From positions 4,641,739 through 4,673,511 of the forward strand of contig BFEA01000012.1 of assembly GCA_003427395.1 (NCBI GenBank): DNA of 31,773 nucleotides. The letters run 5' to 3'. Below are positions 10,601-20,959 of this stretch, in pieces (within the stretch, counting starts at the first letter, position 1; each line of letters starts with the position of its first letter). This stretch comes from Chara braunii (Eukaryota; Streptophyta; Charophyceae; Charales; Characeae). Position numbers and translations under genes: made by a program. The notes below the pieces were generated by a model. It was not told where the DNA came from. It was given only the letters and a program-made list of their open reading frames with translations, and did not search any database.

Positions 10601-12079
10601 TCAGAAGTAAACTTCTCAAAAACTAACTTGAAGCTCAATAAAAAGTGGCCGAACTAAAAAACATATAACCATGCAAATCCTTCAGCCAAGGAATCCTTAA
10701 CCCTGGGCTAAGCTCAAAGAAGATCGACCCTTGCCCATTCTGATGAATGTTAACCCTAACACGTCTGCAGACCAGAGGAAGCCTAAACCACCTTGACGGG
10801 TTTCCACCACGCACCCTTGGATCTTCAAAAGGATCTACTGTCAGTTTGAGCCAAGATCACGTAGGGTACAGTTCAAGTTTGCTTCCTATACTGGTGATAC
10901 CAACTGCAACTTCTGCAAGGAGTAGCACTCTCACCACCAACGGTGACACTCACACTGTCTCCATAGTGCTGCTACCCATGAAGTAGTATAGCTTTTAAAT
11001 GCAACAGTAGAACTGCAGCACCTATATGCTATCCCTAGAAAACCAAACAAGTCTGCACTTAGAAAACAGCAGATCCAAACACAAATATATGGCAACTAGT
11101 TTATCCCCGGTACGATAATCCCATCAATTCTCCGACAGTCCTGAGAAATTGTAGCTAGTTCTTCTTAGGACATCTGTCGTCGGATTCCTCGTGAAAGTGG
11201 CGGCGACACAGTCTGCACCAGGAAGGCTCCGCACAAACAATGCCAATCTTAATTAGTCTGTCCTCTCAATATGCAAACACTTCTTATATCGTAGTCCGGC
11301 TGACGGGAGCAGATCAAACATGACGTTGCGGAGGTCCGGTTTCAGCGGTTTGGTGTAAGGGCCATTGGAAGGCGGCTAGTTTCGTTCTTCGAAACAGGAG
11401 CGGGCTATTGCTGTCCCTCACCCTTCGTTCAGGTGTAACGCCCAGATTCTGGTTGCCTTGGGTAGTCCCTGGAAAATTCATCACGGGCGCTCGGTGGGGG
11501 TCGGCAGCCCACAGGCCCCCTGGACCGTAGGGCGCCACTCGAAAGTTCTCTGCTCGAACTTGTAGGAACCCGTCGGCGGGACAGCTTCGCATGGCCTTTT
11601 TGAAGCTTCCAGACCTAGGAAACGACGGGCGGCACGAAAGAAAAAGAGAAGAAGGACAAATTTGAAAAACAATCAAAATCAAAAATAAAAACCATAAAAA
11701 CCAAACACGAGGGGGGCATCGTCAGCTAGAACCGCCAGCGGCGAAGAAGCTTCTGGAGGGCGAGTTGATTCACCTCTGCCTGAGCAGTCTTCCCGCTCGT
11801 TCTTGGCTTACATTGGTCTAGCAACCGTAGATTTTTGGAATGTACGGACAGAACGGGTGCTGGTCCAGTAGAATCCAAATTCTGAGCGCAGGTCAGTGAG
11901 GAAGTTGAATGACCCCCTGGTCCTTGAGCGCGACCTATGGGCCTCGCTCCACTACGAGTCACCACATCTGAAAACGAGAATGAACGAATCTCCCGCAAGA
12001 ACATAGAAAGATACTCCGCCAGCTTTGCTTTTTTTTGTGGATGTGGTGAGTAGGGGAGCGAGGCCCTCTTTGTGTTTGG
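10601..12079. other. Intergenic DNA, no gene supported
   Basis: No recognisable protein motif or RNA gene. The 122-residue frame at 11314-11682 and the 137-residue frame at 11726-12139 (both minus) show no family resemblance and are not called. Confidence 0.45.
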
Positions 12080-12189
12080 CGGGGGCCAAGTGCCACTTTC
12101 CCGAATCCTCGATTTCTGACCATAGATTAATAAGATCAACGGGCAGATATGAAGAATCAGTGTAAGTAAGTGGGACCTGTGGCCCCTGG
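12080..12189. repeat. Palindromic element, copy 1 (diverged)
   Basis: The outer arms are CGGGGGCCAAGTGCCACTT (12080-12098) and AAGTGGGACCTGTGGCCCC (12168-12186, extending to 12189). The inner arms are CTGACCATAGAT and ATCAACGGGCAG around a short loop, diverged from the CTGACCGTCGAT / ATCGACGGTCAG consensus seen in the other copies. It encodes nothing. It lies 190 bases before copy 2. Confidence 0.6.
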
Positions 12190-12283
12190 TCGCTGGTCAC
12201 AAGGTCGTTATGGTCCGAGCGTCTCGTTGAAACGGGGGCTCGAGGATGACGGGAGGGGCAGAAACGTGAAAGGGACAGCCAAC

Positions 12284-12350
12284 GGGCTTAGCTCAGTTGG
12301 CACACCCATAAACTGCTGAAATGCACCTCCGAGTTCGAATCCAGGTGGGA
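12284..12350 (+). repeat. tRNA-like sequence (SINE head or tRNA pseudogene)
   Basis: A box-A-like TTAGCTCAGTTGG lies at 12288-12300 and a box-B-like GAGTTCGAATCC at 12331-12342, 30 nt apart, as in RNA polymerase III tRNA promoters. The T-arm stem does not pair (CCGAG against CCAGG) and the acceptor ends do not match well, so this is not a functional tRNA gene. Thirty bases downstream starts palindromic copy 2. The pair could be a tRNA-derived SINE with a palindromic body, or two independent insertions; the other two palindrome copies lack such a head. Confidence 0.55.
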
Positions 12351-12378
12351 CCAGATTAACAAAATCCCGCAATTAACT

Positions 12379-12488
12379 GGGCCGGGCCTAAGTCCCACTT
12401 GGGCGAATTCTTTTGTTTAGGGCCGTCGATCTACAGAATCGACGGTCAGAAATCTACAATTTTGGTAAACGGGACTTGGCCCCCGGCC
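12379..12488. repeat. Palindromic element, copy 2
   Basis: The outer arms are GGCCGGGCCTAAGTCCC (from 12380) and GGGACTTGGCCCCCGGCC (12471-12488). The inner hairpin is CCGTCGAT (12423-12430) and ATCGACGG (12438-12445) around CTACAGA. The same architecture is seen at 12080-12189 and 17612-17715. It follows a tRNA-like sequence. Confidence 0.7.
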
Positions 12489-12765
12489 ACTTTCACCATG
12501 ATATGATATCTTAACAAGGACAGCGGAACGAACTGGCCTTGGTTCGAACTCGACGCAGATCACTATCAGGGTTTTAGACTGGGTTTCGTGTGCGCACGAG
12601 TTCCTGCCATCCGATTTAAAAATCTTACGGCCGGACTGTGGCCACGTCGAAAATTACTCGACGAGAGGTAGACTAAACCCCTGCAAGTGGGGCGGTCAGT
12701 TCGATGATGATGATATCTCAAGGCCGTCGCCCTTTTCTTAGAAAGAGAAAAGAAAGGGGAAGGGC
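12489..12765. other. Intergenic DNA
   Basis: A box-B-like GGTTCGAACTC at 12541 has no matching box A upstream. Nothing else is recognised. Confidence 0.4.
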
Positions 12766-12885
12766 ATCGCCACACCACTCTCGAAATGTGCAAAATGAGA
12801 ATGAACTTTCAGCTAGAACACGACCAGATGCACCCTCCACATTTTTGTCTTTTTCACATTTCAAGAGTGGTGTGGCGAGGCCCGA
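12766..12885. repeat. Inverted repeat with ~30-bp arms upstream of HSP90
   Basis: The left arm (about 12769-12796) reads CGCCACACCACTCTCGAAAT then GTGCAAAA. The right arm (about 12855-12881) is its reverse complement with one mismatch and a single-base indel. The loop is about 58 bases. Purine-rich runs lie outside both arms (12735-12765 and 12886-12930). A small fold-back transposon fits; a regulatory cruciform is possible but unproven. It lies 540-660 bases before the HSP90 start. Confidence 0.6.
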
Positions 12886-12929
12886 AGAAAGGGAAAGGAA
12901 GAAAAAGAGGGGCAAAAAAAACAAGGAAA

Positions 12930-13426
12930 AGGACAGCGAAGGCGGGGTTCGCGAATCATCGAACCAATGGCAGGTAGGGTTCGGTGAAACAGACGATTCG
13001 CGAAAGTTGCAGTGGTGCCTTGTGGAAGCGAGGCCCTTTGGGGCCGGCTGGGAGCGGTCGGCGTTGAAGCAGCCGCACGCATTCACTCGAAAGCCCGCCG
13101 CCCGCGCTGTTGCCCAGCCTCGGCGGCGGGAACCGAATACATTTGCCACGGCTTTAAAGTAGGTAAAGTACCCTCCAGTATCAGTGTCGTAGTAATCAGC
13201 CAGCGAGTGCACGAATTGCTCGGCCTGCCAATCCGATTAGGGTATCGATCTCCACGGTGCTCTGCACCTCACACCTCACGGTTTGGCGACTTTGTTTGCT
13301 GAGCGCACTTGCACTGCCCTTTTCTGGAGCGCGCACTTCCCGACTTTCTCTCTGCTCCAGTCTGCTCCGCTCCCCGCCTGTCGAGCCAGCTTTCCTTCTA
13401 CCGCGCAAGGTCTCCAGGTCGTAGCA
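12930..13426 (+). promoter_or_regulatory. Presumed HSP90 promoter and 5' UTR
   Basis: Two identical dyads TTCGCGAA lie at 12948-12955 and 12997-13004. Each contains the TTCnnGAA spacing of a heat-shock-element half-pair, though neither extends to the three alternating units of a full element. CCAAT occurs at 12964-12968 and 13228-13232. CTTTAAAG near 13152 is the best weak TATA-like site. The last 140 bases before the ATG are pyrimidine-rich and GC-rich, as expected of a 5' UTR. The transcription start cannot be placed. Confidence 0.4.
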
Positions 13427-15613
13427 ATGGCTGACGCTGAGGTTCATCCTGCCGCCGATGTCAATCCTGTTGTTGCCCCTTCGCCTGCTGCCCCTGCTGC
13501 CGTGGAAATGGAAGCTGATACGGAGACCTTCGCCTTCCAGGCGGAGATCAATCAACTGCTGAGTCTTATCATTAACACCTTCTACAGCAACAAGGAGATT
13601 TTCCTGCGCGAGCTCATCAGCAATGCTTCCGATGCCTTGGACAAGATCCGTTTTGAGGGTTTGACTGACAAGAGCAAGATGGAGGCACAGCCTGAGCTGT
13701 TCATCCATATCATTCCAGACAAAGCGAGCAAGACTCTGTCGATCATCGACAGTGGAATTGGTATGACGAAGGCCGATCTTGTCAACAACCTCGGCACCAT
13801 TGCGCGGTCGGGCACGAAGGAGTTCATGGAGGCGCTGACTGCGGGTGCGGACATCAGCATGATTGGGCAGTTCGGTGTTGGTTTCTACTCCGCATACTTG
13901 GTTGCTGAGCGTGTCGTTGTGGAAACGAAACACAATGATGACGAGCACTACGTGTGGGAATCGCAAGCGGGAGGGTCGTTCACCGTTAGACGCGTTGATG
14001 CCACGGGTGCAGATGATCTGAAGCGAGGAACGAAGATGACTCTGTACCTGAAGGAGGATCAGACCGAGTATCTGGAGGAGCGTCGACTGAAGGATCTGAT
14101 AAAAAAGCACTCGGAGTTCATCAGCTATCCCATCTCTCTGTGGACCGAGAAGACGACGGAGAAGGAAGTGTCGGATGATGAAGACGAGGACGCGAAGGAC
14201 GACGAGGAGGGAAAGGTAGAGGACGTGGACGAGAGCAAGGAGAAGACCAAGAAGAAGAAGAAGGTCAAGGAGGTCTCGCACGAGTGGAAGTTGGTGAACA
14301 AGCAGAAGCCAATTTGGATGCGCAATCCCGAGGAGATCGCCAAGGAAGAGTACGCCGCTTTCTACAAGAGCTTGACGAACGACTGGGAGGAGCATTTGGC
14401 AGTGAAGCACTTTTCGGTCGAGGGTCAGCTGGAGTTCAAGTCGGTGTTGTTTGTCCCGAAGCGAGCTCCTTTCGATTTGTTCGACGGGAAGAGGAAGCTC
14501 AACAACATCAAGCTCTATGTCAGGAGGGTGTTTATCATGGACAACTGCGAGGAGCTCATTCCCGAGTACCTGAGCTTTGTGAAGGGTGTGGTCGACTCTG
14601 AGGATCTGCCTCTGAACATCTCTCGCGAGATGCTTCAGCAGAACAAGATTCTCAAGGTCATCCGCAAGAACCTGGTCAAGAAATGTATCGAGATGTTCAC
14701 GGAGGTTTCCGAGAACAAGGAGGACTACGCCAAGTTCTACGAGGCGTTCTCCAAGAACTTGAAGCTGGGTATTCACGAGGACAGTGCAAATCGCGCCAAG
14801 TTGTCCGAGCTTCTGAGGTATCACTCCACCAAGTCGGGCGACGATATGACGAGTTTGAAGGACTACGTAACCCGCATGAAGGATGGCCAGAAGGACATTT
14901 ACTACATCACTGGCGAGAGCAAGAAGGCGGTGGAGAACTCGCCGTTCCTTGAGAAGCTGAAGAGGAGGGGTTATGAAGTGTTGTTCATGGTGGACCCCAT
15001 CGATGAGTACGCTGTTGGACAGCTCAAGGAGTACGACGGGAAGAAGCTCGTCTCTGCGACTAAGGAGGGTCTGAAGCTTGACGACACCGAGGAGGATAAG
15101 AAGAAGAAAGAGGAGATCAAAAAGGAGTTTGAAAGCCTGTGCAAGTTGATGAAGGAGATCCTCGGTGATAAGGTTGAGAAGGTCGTCGTCTCGGACCGTA
15201 TTGTGGACTCGCCATGCTGTCTTGTGACAGGTGAGTACGGCTGGACTGCGAACATGGAACGTATCATGAGGGCGCAGGCTCTGCGTGACAGCAGTATGTC
15301 CAGCTACATGACTAGCAAGAAGACCATGGAGGTGAACCCAGAGAATGCGATAATGAAGGAGTTGAAGAAGAGGGCGGATGCTGATAGAAGCGACAAGACT
15401 GTTAAGGATCTGGTGATGTTGTTGTTCGAGACGGCGCTTCTGACTTCGGGTTTCAGCCTTGACGATCCCAACATGTTTGCCAGCAGAATTCACAGAATGA
15501 TTAAGCTTGGCTTGAGCATCGACGAGGATGCCGCTGGCGAGGACGAGGACATGCCACCTCTGGAGGATGAAGCCGCCGCCGAGGAGGGCAGCCGGATGGA
15601 GGAGGTTGACTAA
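13427..15613 (+). CDS. HSP90: Cytosolic heat shock protein HSP90
   Basis: ATP-dependent chaperone of the cytosol and nucleus that matures client proteins together with TPR co-chaperones. The product is 728 residues. The GHKL ATPase domain occupies about 33-240, with the Glu/Asn helix [13 protein letters not shown] (E62, N66), DSGIGMT (D108) and [13 protein letters not shown] (147-159). A charged Asp/Glu/Lys linker lies at about 245-282, and the middle domain follows with the ATP-contacting Arg in LNISREML (R400). The C-terminal dimerisation domain ends in MEEVD, the TPR-binding tail that marks the cytosolic form. The start is the ATG in GCAATGG; upstream codons in frame have no ATG. An Ala/Pro/Val-rich extension of about 28 residues precedes the canonical ETFAFQAEI start. 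A second ATG at 13508 (Met28) would give the usual length of about 701. No intron interrupts the frame, whereas many plant cytosolic HSP90 genes have introns. All key residues are intact. A long reverse-strand open frame is a codon-usage shadow. Confidence 0.97.
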   Translation: MADAEVHPAADVNPVVAPSPAAPAAVEMEADTETFAFQAEINQLLSLIINTFYSNKEIFLRELISNASDALDKIRFEGLTDKSKMEAQPELFIHIIPDKASKTLSIIDSGIGMTKADLVNNLGTIARSGTKEFMEALTAGADISMIGQFGVGFYSAYLVAERVVVETKHNDDEHYVWESQAGGSFTVRRVDATGADDLKRGTKMTLYLKEDQTEYLEERRLKDLIKKHSEFISYPISLWTEKTTEKEVSDDEDEDAKDDEEGKVEDVDESKEKTKKKKKVKEVSHEWKLVNKQKPIWMRNPEEIAKEEYAAFYKSLTNDWEEHLAVKHFSVEGQLEFKSVLFVPKRAPFDLFDGKRKLNNIKLYVRRVFIMDNCEELIPEYLSFVKGVVDSEDLPLNISREMLQQNKILKVIRKNLVKKCIEMFTEVSENKEDYAKFYEAFSKNLKLGIHEDSANRAKLSELLRYHSTKSGDDMTSLKDYVTRMKDGQKDIYYITGESKKAVENSPFLEKLKRRGYEVLFMVDPIDEYAVGQLKEYDGKKLVSATKEGLKLDDTEEDKKKKEEIKKEFESLCKLMKEILGDKVEKVVVSDRIVDSPCCLVTGEYGWTANMERIMRAQALRDSSMSSYMTSKKTMEVNPENAIMKELKKRADADRSDKTVKDLVMLLFETALLTSGFSLDDPNMFASRIHRMIKLGLSIDEDAAGEDEDMPPLEDEAAAEEGSRMEEVD

Positions 15614-16821
15614 GATCTCATATGTCTTTTTGGTAATCGTTAGGTGCTAATTTTTTGCTATGCGTGGTCTCTCGTGCGGAGCTTTCCTCTTTGTCTTCGA
15701 TTGTCAGGGATTGCCTTGTGTACGTGAGAGAGCCCACTTGAGCGTAGAGTTCAGATGGGGACGGGGACGGTAGGCTAGGGTTTTATTCTTGCATGCGGCC
15801 GAATAATTCTCCTCTGGTATTCATGCAGCAGCTGAGTGTTCACGGGCTTGCTTTCGCTTGGCTGGCGTATTCTGCCGTTGAAGTGGAGAGGGTCCATTCT
15901 GAATCCCGTAGGTGACTCTTGTGTTGGTGACGGTGGTGGCGTGAGTTCGGGCGGCGGGGGTTGCAATGACTTGCATTATTTAGTGGCCTTGTTCTCGCTA
16001 CCTTTTTGCGCTTGTTGTCCTGCCTCATCTGAATTATAGGTATGGCGAAGTAGCGAGGTAGTTGAGGACGGTCAGTGACTGTGATATAGTGTGGTGGGTG
16101 CGGTAGTGTCTTTTGAGACGGCTTCGTAAGGCGGCGGTTTTAAGCTGCGTGCGAGTAATGTTTACAGTGTGTCGGCTCTGTCGGTTACCTCATGGTTCGC
16201 TGGTCGATGTTAGTGACATTTTGAGTGTAAAATGATCTCAGCGTGCTTGATGTTGTGGCGGTTTTGTTTCGGGGGGAATTTGGTTGAGGACTAAACGGGT
16301 CAATTAATGTTTCAACGACTTGATGCTACGGCGATTTTGTTGTGGAGCGAACTGGGTTGGTTGGGGGGTTTACTGATGAAATTACTGCTTGAATGATTTG
16401 GATGTGAACGAGTTGCGGCTATCAATTAAATTGGATCTTTCAGTGTATTTTCATTGCTGCACTTTCGTTTGCGTGCTTGTTGTTGTTGTTGTTGTTGGTA
16501 TTGTTGTTTTGCGTTGGCTTTCAATGCTTTGCATGTCGGCCTTCAAATATGGGGACTTGAACAACAACGAGGTGCTGAATAATGTACAATGCATACTGCG
16601 GCTTGAATTAGTTGCGTCGATTCACGTTGATGAATGTTAACCCAATTGGATACGAGCTGCGCCGTGTTCATTTTTATACGATTGGCTAAGGTTTTTTGAC
16701 CATAACGTGTAGACTACTGCGTCAGTCGTGCAGCAATCGGTGTAGTTCGAAAGCGAACGGTATAGAGTAGACATTGGCACGTTCCGATTTCGAAATCGAC
16801 GGCTGTCCCTGAGTTGAACTC
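15614..16821. other. HSP90 3' flank and intergenic DNA
   Basis: The first few hundred bases are presumably 3' UTR; no clear AATAAA or TGTAA signal was found close to the stop. A (TTG)n run occurs near 16478-16498. No other gene is recognised. Confidence 0.4.
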
Positions 16822-16942
16822 TTTGATCGACAGTGTATAGATTTCCTGTGGCCGGCTGCGGAAGCGGTCTGAAGTCGTTGGTTTCGATCGACAGTGTATA
16901 GTTTTCCTGTGGCCGGCTTCGGAATCGGTCTGAAGTCGTTGG
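16822..16942 (+). repeat. Two-copy tandem repeat, 61-bp period
   Basis: GATCGACAGTGTATAG starts at 16825 and 16886. Each copy runs on through CCTGTGGCCGGCT to GGTCTGAAGTCGTTGG, with only a few mismatches, and a third copy begins (TTTCGA) and stops. The copies are young enough to be nearly identical. Confidence 0.85.
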
Positions 16943-17229
16943 TTTCGAGTATACGTTGCGTTAAAAGCGCTGCAGTGTTTAGTTGTTCTCTTCTCGACTC
17001 TTTCTGGGTTGCCTAGGTTTCGACACAGTACTTTCTGCGTAGTGGTGCACCGATAGGCGAGTTAAACGATGTTAGGTTTGATTGTTTAGGTCTTTAAGGT
17101 TTTCGAAACATGCGCGTTCACGTTGCTGTCGAGCGGAAGGCTGCCTATCTATGACGAGGAGCAGAGTTATTCTCTGAAGCTCGTGAGGGGAAAAGGTCTA
17201 TACAGTTTTCCTATAGGTAGGTGTTCTTG

Positions 17230-17482
17230 GGTCAATGGGCCCGTGCATTACAGCTAACCAAGAAGTCCGAAGAGAGCGTTTGCAAGGTCGTAGCGTAAGC
17301 GGTGTTGGGGTAATCCTAGTGTGTTGCGACTGTATGGTGACGCGGGAGGTGCGCAGCACCTGGATCAATGGACCGTGCAGCACAGCAGCTTTGGCCACAA
17401 GGCAGGCTGCAAATAGAGACTTGACAAGATTGTAGCGTCAGCGGTGCTTTGATGAAATCTTAGTGTGGTGCGAATGGATGAT
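17230..17482 (+). repeat. Imperfect tandem duplication, ~133-bp period
   Basis: TCAATGG(G)CCGTGCA is at 17232 and, with changes, at 17365. Matching downstream strings are GTAGCGTAAGCGGTG / GTAGCGTCAGCGGTG and CTAGTGTGTTGCGA / TTAGTGTGGTGCGA. No coding function is apparent. Confidence 0.6.
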
Positions 17483-17611
17483 GGGTCTAAATGAAGGAAT
17501 AATTGAACGGCGTAAGCCCTACAGCACAGTGCGCGCTTGTCTTTTCGGCTCCTCGAGGTCATCCGGAGGTTTTCGCCCCTGGTAACGGGTAACTTTTGTG
17601 CCGTTGTTATT

Positions 17612-17715
17612 CGGGGGCGAGGTCCCATTTACACGAATTAAGCGATGTTGACCGTCGATAGCAAAGATCGACGGTCAGGTTCTCGTAATCCGTGCAAGTA
17701 GGACCTTGCCCCCGG
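17612..17715. repeat. Palindromic element, copy 3
   Basis: The outer arms are CGGGGGCGAGGTCCCA (17612-17627) and GGACCTTGCCCCCG (17701-17714). The inner hairpin is ACCGTCGAT (17651-17659) and ATCGACGGT (17667-17675). It has the same termini and centre as the copies at 12080-12189 and 12379-12488, so it belongs to one family, but it has no tRNA-like head. Confidence 0.7.
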
Positions 17716-19604
17716 GTATGTTTTACCGTTGCTTTTCGCGGGTATGTTGGCGGTGTTATGGAAGTTACGGGAGCCTTTGGAGGAGGCGACGGGCGTAATA
17801 CGCAAAGTGTAGGAAAATGTCCCGCTAGTCGAAGGGAAGCTGTGGGGTGATGCTATGTTGTAGGTTTGTGATGGATGATGATCAGCCTCTTGCGGCTCGT
17901 CTGTGTTTTATATCCCGTCGAGTTAAGAGTCGTACGGCTGTGCCATGCCCAAACATGTTTTGATTATTCGTACGGAATGCAAGATCGTGAGTATGCGTAT
18001 CGTAGTCCTTTGGATTCATTAGGTACTATGCATCCTTGTTGAGATCAGCGGATCTTGTTGATGTGGTAGTTGAGTTGAGTTGCAGGTTTAGAGTTAGACG
18101 ACTAGGTAGAGCGGATGGATGCTAACGGAGGTGAAAGCAATTATAGGCCTTGTGAGAATGAAATGCTGTGGTGAGACAGGAATAACGCAGGCAGGATCAC
18201 GTAGTCGGCAGGATGGAAATGACAATTGTTTTGTGTGAAACACACGACGATCTAGACGCGTTTGAAATGTGGGATGTGGCTCATGGGCATATAATTCCGC
18301 GCCCAAACACGCTCTATAGATCCCGGGATGTAAGTTACTGAGCGGAGTCCGAAGGAATTTGGCAGGTGTCCCGATCTCTTAAATCCCGTCGATTTTTTTC
18401 TGTTGAGCACAACGTACGTACTGTCGTGTTCAAAATCTTCAACACCGAACCACTGTCCCGAATGGCTGGCTCATTGACTCAATTGTGCCGAAGAGTTTTA
18501 GTTGCGCTTCCATGAGTGTCGCACGCTTGCTGGTGTTTTGTTCGCGCTCTGCTTGCTAGAAGCATATGCCACCAGCGCCAGTAGTAGGCTGGGTGTTCGT
18601 GGAGAAGTGGACTCTTATCACGATATCTATGGGCCCTTCGCGTCCGTAGACCGTAGCAAAGGGCTTGTCTATACCACTAATAACCTTTCACACAGTTGTT
18701 GGGGACACAGGTACGCACAGTTGTCGCACAGGTCCAGTGTTGTTGAACAAGGTCAATGTATAGAGTAGATCGGTAGTTGTTCGTTACGGTCAACACAGTT
18801 ATTCGGCACGGTGAAGACGAGCATGGACACATGGACAGTTACAGGGAGGGGATACTCGTTGGCTAACTGCGTGAAGCAAACTGTAACGGCCCTTTTTTTC
18901 CATTTCCGAGGGAGAGAGGGGAGGGGAAGGGTGGAGAGGGCAACTGCTCCAGGCCCTCTCTCTCTCTCTCTGACATGGCACTGTTAAGTGCGTAGAATTC
19001 TAGCCTAGTTATGAATGGCAGGGCATATTAAAGTTGCCGGACCTCGAGGTGGAGAAACCCCCTTACTGTACCCATTGGGGAAGGCCTGTTCTTCCCACGA
19101 GGGATTTAATGAATGACGTCACAAATAACAAAGCACCGAACCTGGCAACTGAAAAGGAGAACGAAGTAGGAAGACGAAGCTACCGGATGTGGCAACTGAA
19201 AAGTAGAACGAAGAAAGAAGAAGGTACAAGACTTTTCGGATTCCGTGAAAAAAATTCTTGTACTTGCTACGCTGATGCAGTGTGTCTGCACCGACCTCTC
19301 AAGATGAATGCCTACAAGATGGCTTTTGTCCGAGTACATCACTCAACACGTATGTTGACAGACCAAGCTCCTGAGGAACTGTGACAGTCAATTAAACAGT
19401 CTGCCATAGTCCAGCATGAGTTCATTTTACTTGCAGTGGATTTGAACTGTTGAGTATATGCTTGCTGTCGATGCGAACCTTTTAGTATATAGATGACACG
19501 ATGGGCCAATTATCTTCTTCACTCGGTAGTAACTGTAGCCGCTGTAGAATCTGCTATCTGGCTTGCTATGGTTGGTATTACTTCGCAAATACCTGGCGGC
19601 ACTA
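17716..19604. other. Intergenic DNA, no gene supported
   Basis: A (TC)n tract lies near 18955-18971. A 47-bp two-copy repeat (GGCAACTGAAAAG at 19144 and 19191) is present. The frame 18502-18768 has a hydrophobic stretch resembling a signal peptide but no ATG and no known domain, so it is not called. Confidence 0.4.
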
Positions 19605-20024
19605 AACACATACACATGCTCGCTGTAGCTGTGGGGACACACATGCTCGCTGTCGCTGTGTTCCCCCACATCCCTTATGATTTCTCAGTGATAGCTTCGA
19701 CGCTTGGCATACCGCAACCAGCAACTCTGAGCAAAGTTTTGACAGAAGTTAAGCCACATGACTATGAATTTCTGCAGTGATCGCTTTGTTGTGCAGTGGA
19801 AGAAAGCGAAAACTTGGATCCATAGAATTTAACAGAGTTTGGCCGAGTTACCTAGCAGACCTTAAAACTCGTATATGAACACACACTCACTGTAGACTGA
19901 GCGTGTAGACTGCACCCACGAGCTCAGAGTAGCGTGCCCTCCCATGTCCAAGGTCGTCCGAGTGTGTAGACTGCACCCACGCGCTCAAATTAAGCTTGCC
20001 GTCCCATGTCCAAGGTCATCCCAG
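19605..20024 (+). repeat. Two short tandem duplications
   Basis: Near 19610-19665, ACACATGCTCGCTGT(A/C)GCTGTG is repeated with a period of about 29. At 19903-20024, GTGTAGACTGCACCCACG and CCCATGTCCAAGGTC recur with a 61-bp period. Between and around them no gene is recognised. Confidence 0.65.
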
Positions 20025-20856
20025 TGTTCACTTCAACGGTGGCTGGCACCCCAACCTGCTTTTTTTTTTTTTTTTTTTTTTGAACAGAACCTCTTGGTTC
20101 TGGCTCCTACCATTCTGGGGAACGACAGTCCGGTTCCTATTCCCCCGGCAAGTCAATATGGAAAACATGGGAGAACCTGCTTTTGTATCTTCGCTGGTCA
20201 ATAGACTCGCTTAAAAAGTCTGCAAACTCAAACGACTAGTATCCATCCGGGCTATTGTGAATGCGCACCTGCACCTTCTGTGAAACGAATTTGGACAACC
20301 TGCGTGGCTAGGTTTGTGGTCGGTTGTGCATTCACTGCCCTAAGGAAGGAAAACAGGAGTTAGATGACGGAGAGCCAAAACTGCGCTCTGTCAGACTGTC
20401 CTCCATTCAGGAGATAATGATGATGGCTCACGCTGTGCGATCCCCTCATTCGAGTTTCCAGATAGAGAAGAAATATGGCTTCCTCCCGTCGAGGCTTCCA
20501 GCAGGGCAGAAACCTCAACTGAGAAAGCCATTCCCGCCACAGGCCAGAAACCTCGACGGAGAAGCCATTCTTTTCTGCCAAAATGAAGAAAGCCAGAACT
20601 TGATGGGAGAAACGAATTCAAGCCCAAAACAAAGAATCAAAGAAGATGAACTCTTGGAACTTTATGTAAAAATCTTGCCTGTCAATTTCGAGGATATCTA
20701 CGGCAGTTCGAGGATATCGATGGCAGGGCTGGGGCCCGCATTTGTGCTGTAAATCTTACCTGTCAATATCGAGGCTATCTAGGGCAGGGCTAGGTCCCAC
20801 GTGCTGCACGTGATTGAAAACGCAGCATTGAGGAAGCCCAACGTTGATATAGATGG
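20025..20856. other. Intergenic DNA with a 22-nt poly-T
   Basis: A T-run at 20060-20081 could be the poly(A) of a minus-strand retroposon whose body lies to its right, but no family was recognised. GAGGATATC is repeated near 20690-20720. The 142-residue frame 20324-20752 has no recognisable domain. Confidence 0.4.
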
Positions 20857-20959
20857 ACCTGGTCCCAGAGGTGGGCAAAACATCTGTCTTTGGGAAAATA
20901 AATGAGAACCTGGTCCCAGAGGTGGGCAAAAACATCTGTCTTTGGGAACATTAATGAGA
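20857..20959 (+). repeat. Two-copy tandem repeat, 51-bp period
   Basis: ACCTGGTCCCAGAGGTGGGC starts at 20857 and 20908. Both copies continue through CATCTGTCTTTGGGAA to AATGAGA. Near-identity suggests a recent duplication. Confidence 0.85.

Noticed and set aside
13283-13426. Upstream extension of the HSP90 frame
   Set aside because: It begins at TTG, has no ATG, and reads like translated 5' UTR. The ATG at 13427 has a good context.
13196-15493. 765-residue open frame antisense to HSP90
   Set aside because: It mirrors the sense gene's GC-rich third positions and ends within it. It has no recognisable domain, and long antisense frames are common opposite heat-shock genes.
18502-18768. 88-residue frame with a hydrophobic N-terminus like a signal peptide
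   Set aside because: It starts at TTG, no ATG is in frame, and there is no known motif. It could be an exon but cannot be supported.
20324-20752. 142-residue frame
   Set aside because: It has no recognisable domain and its 3' part runs into short local repeats (GAGGATATC).
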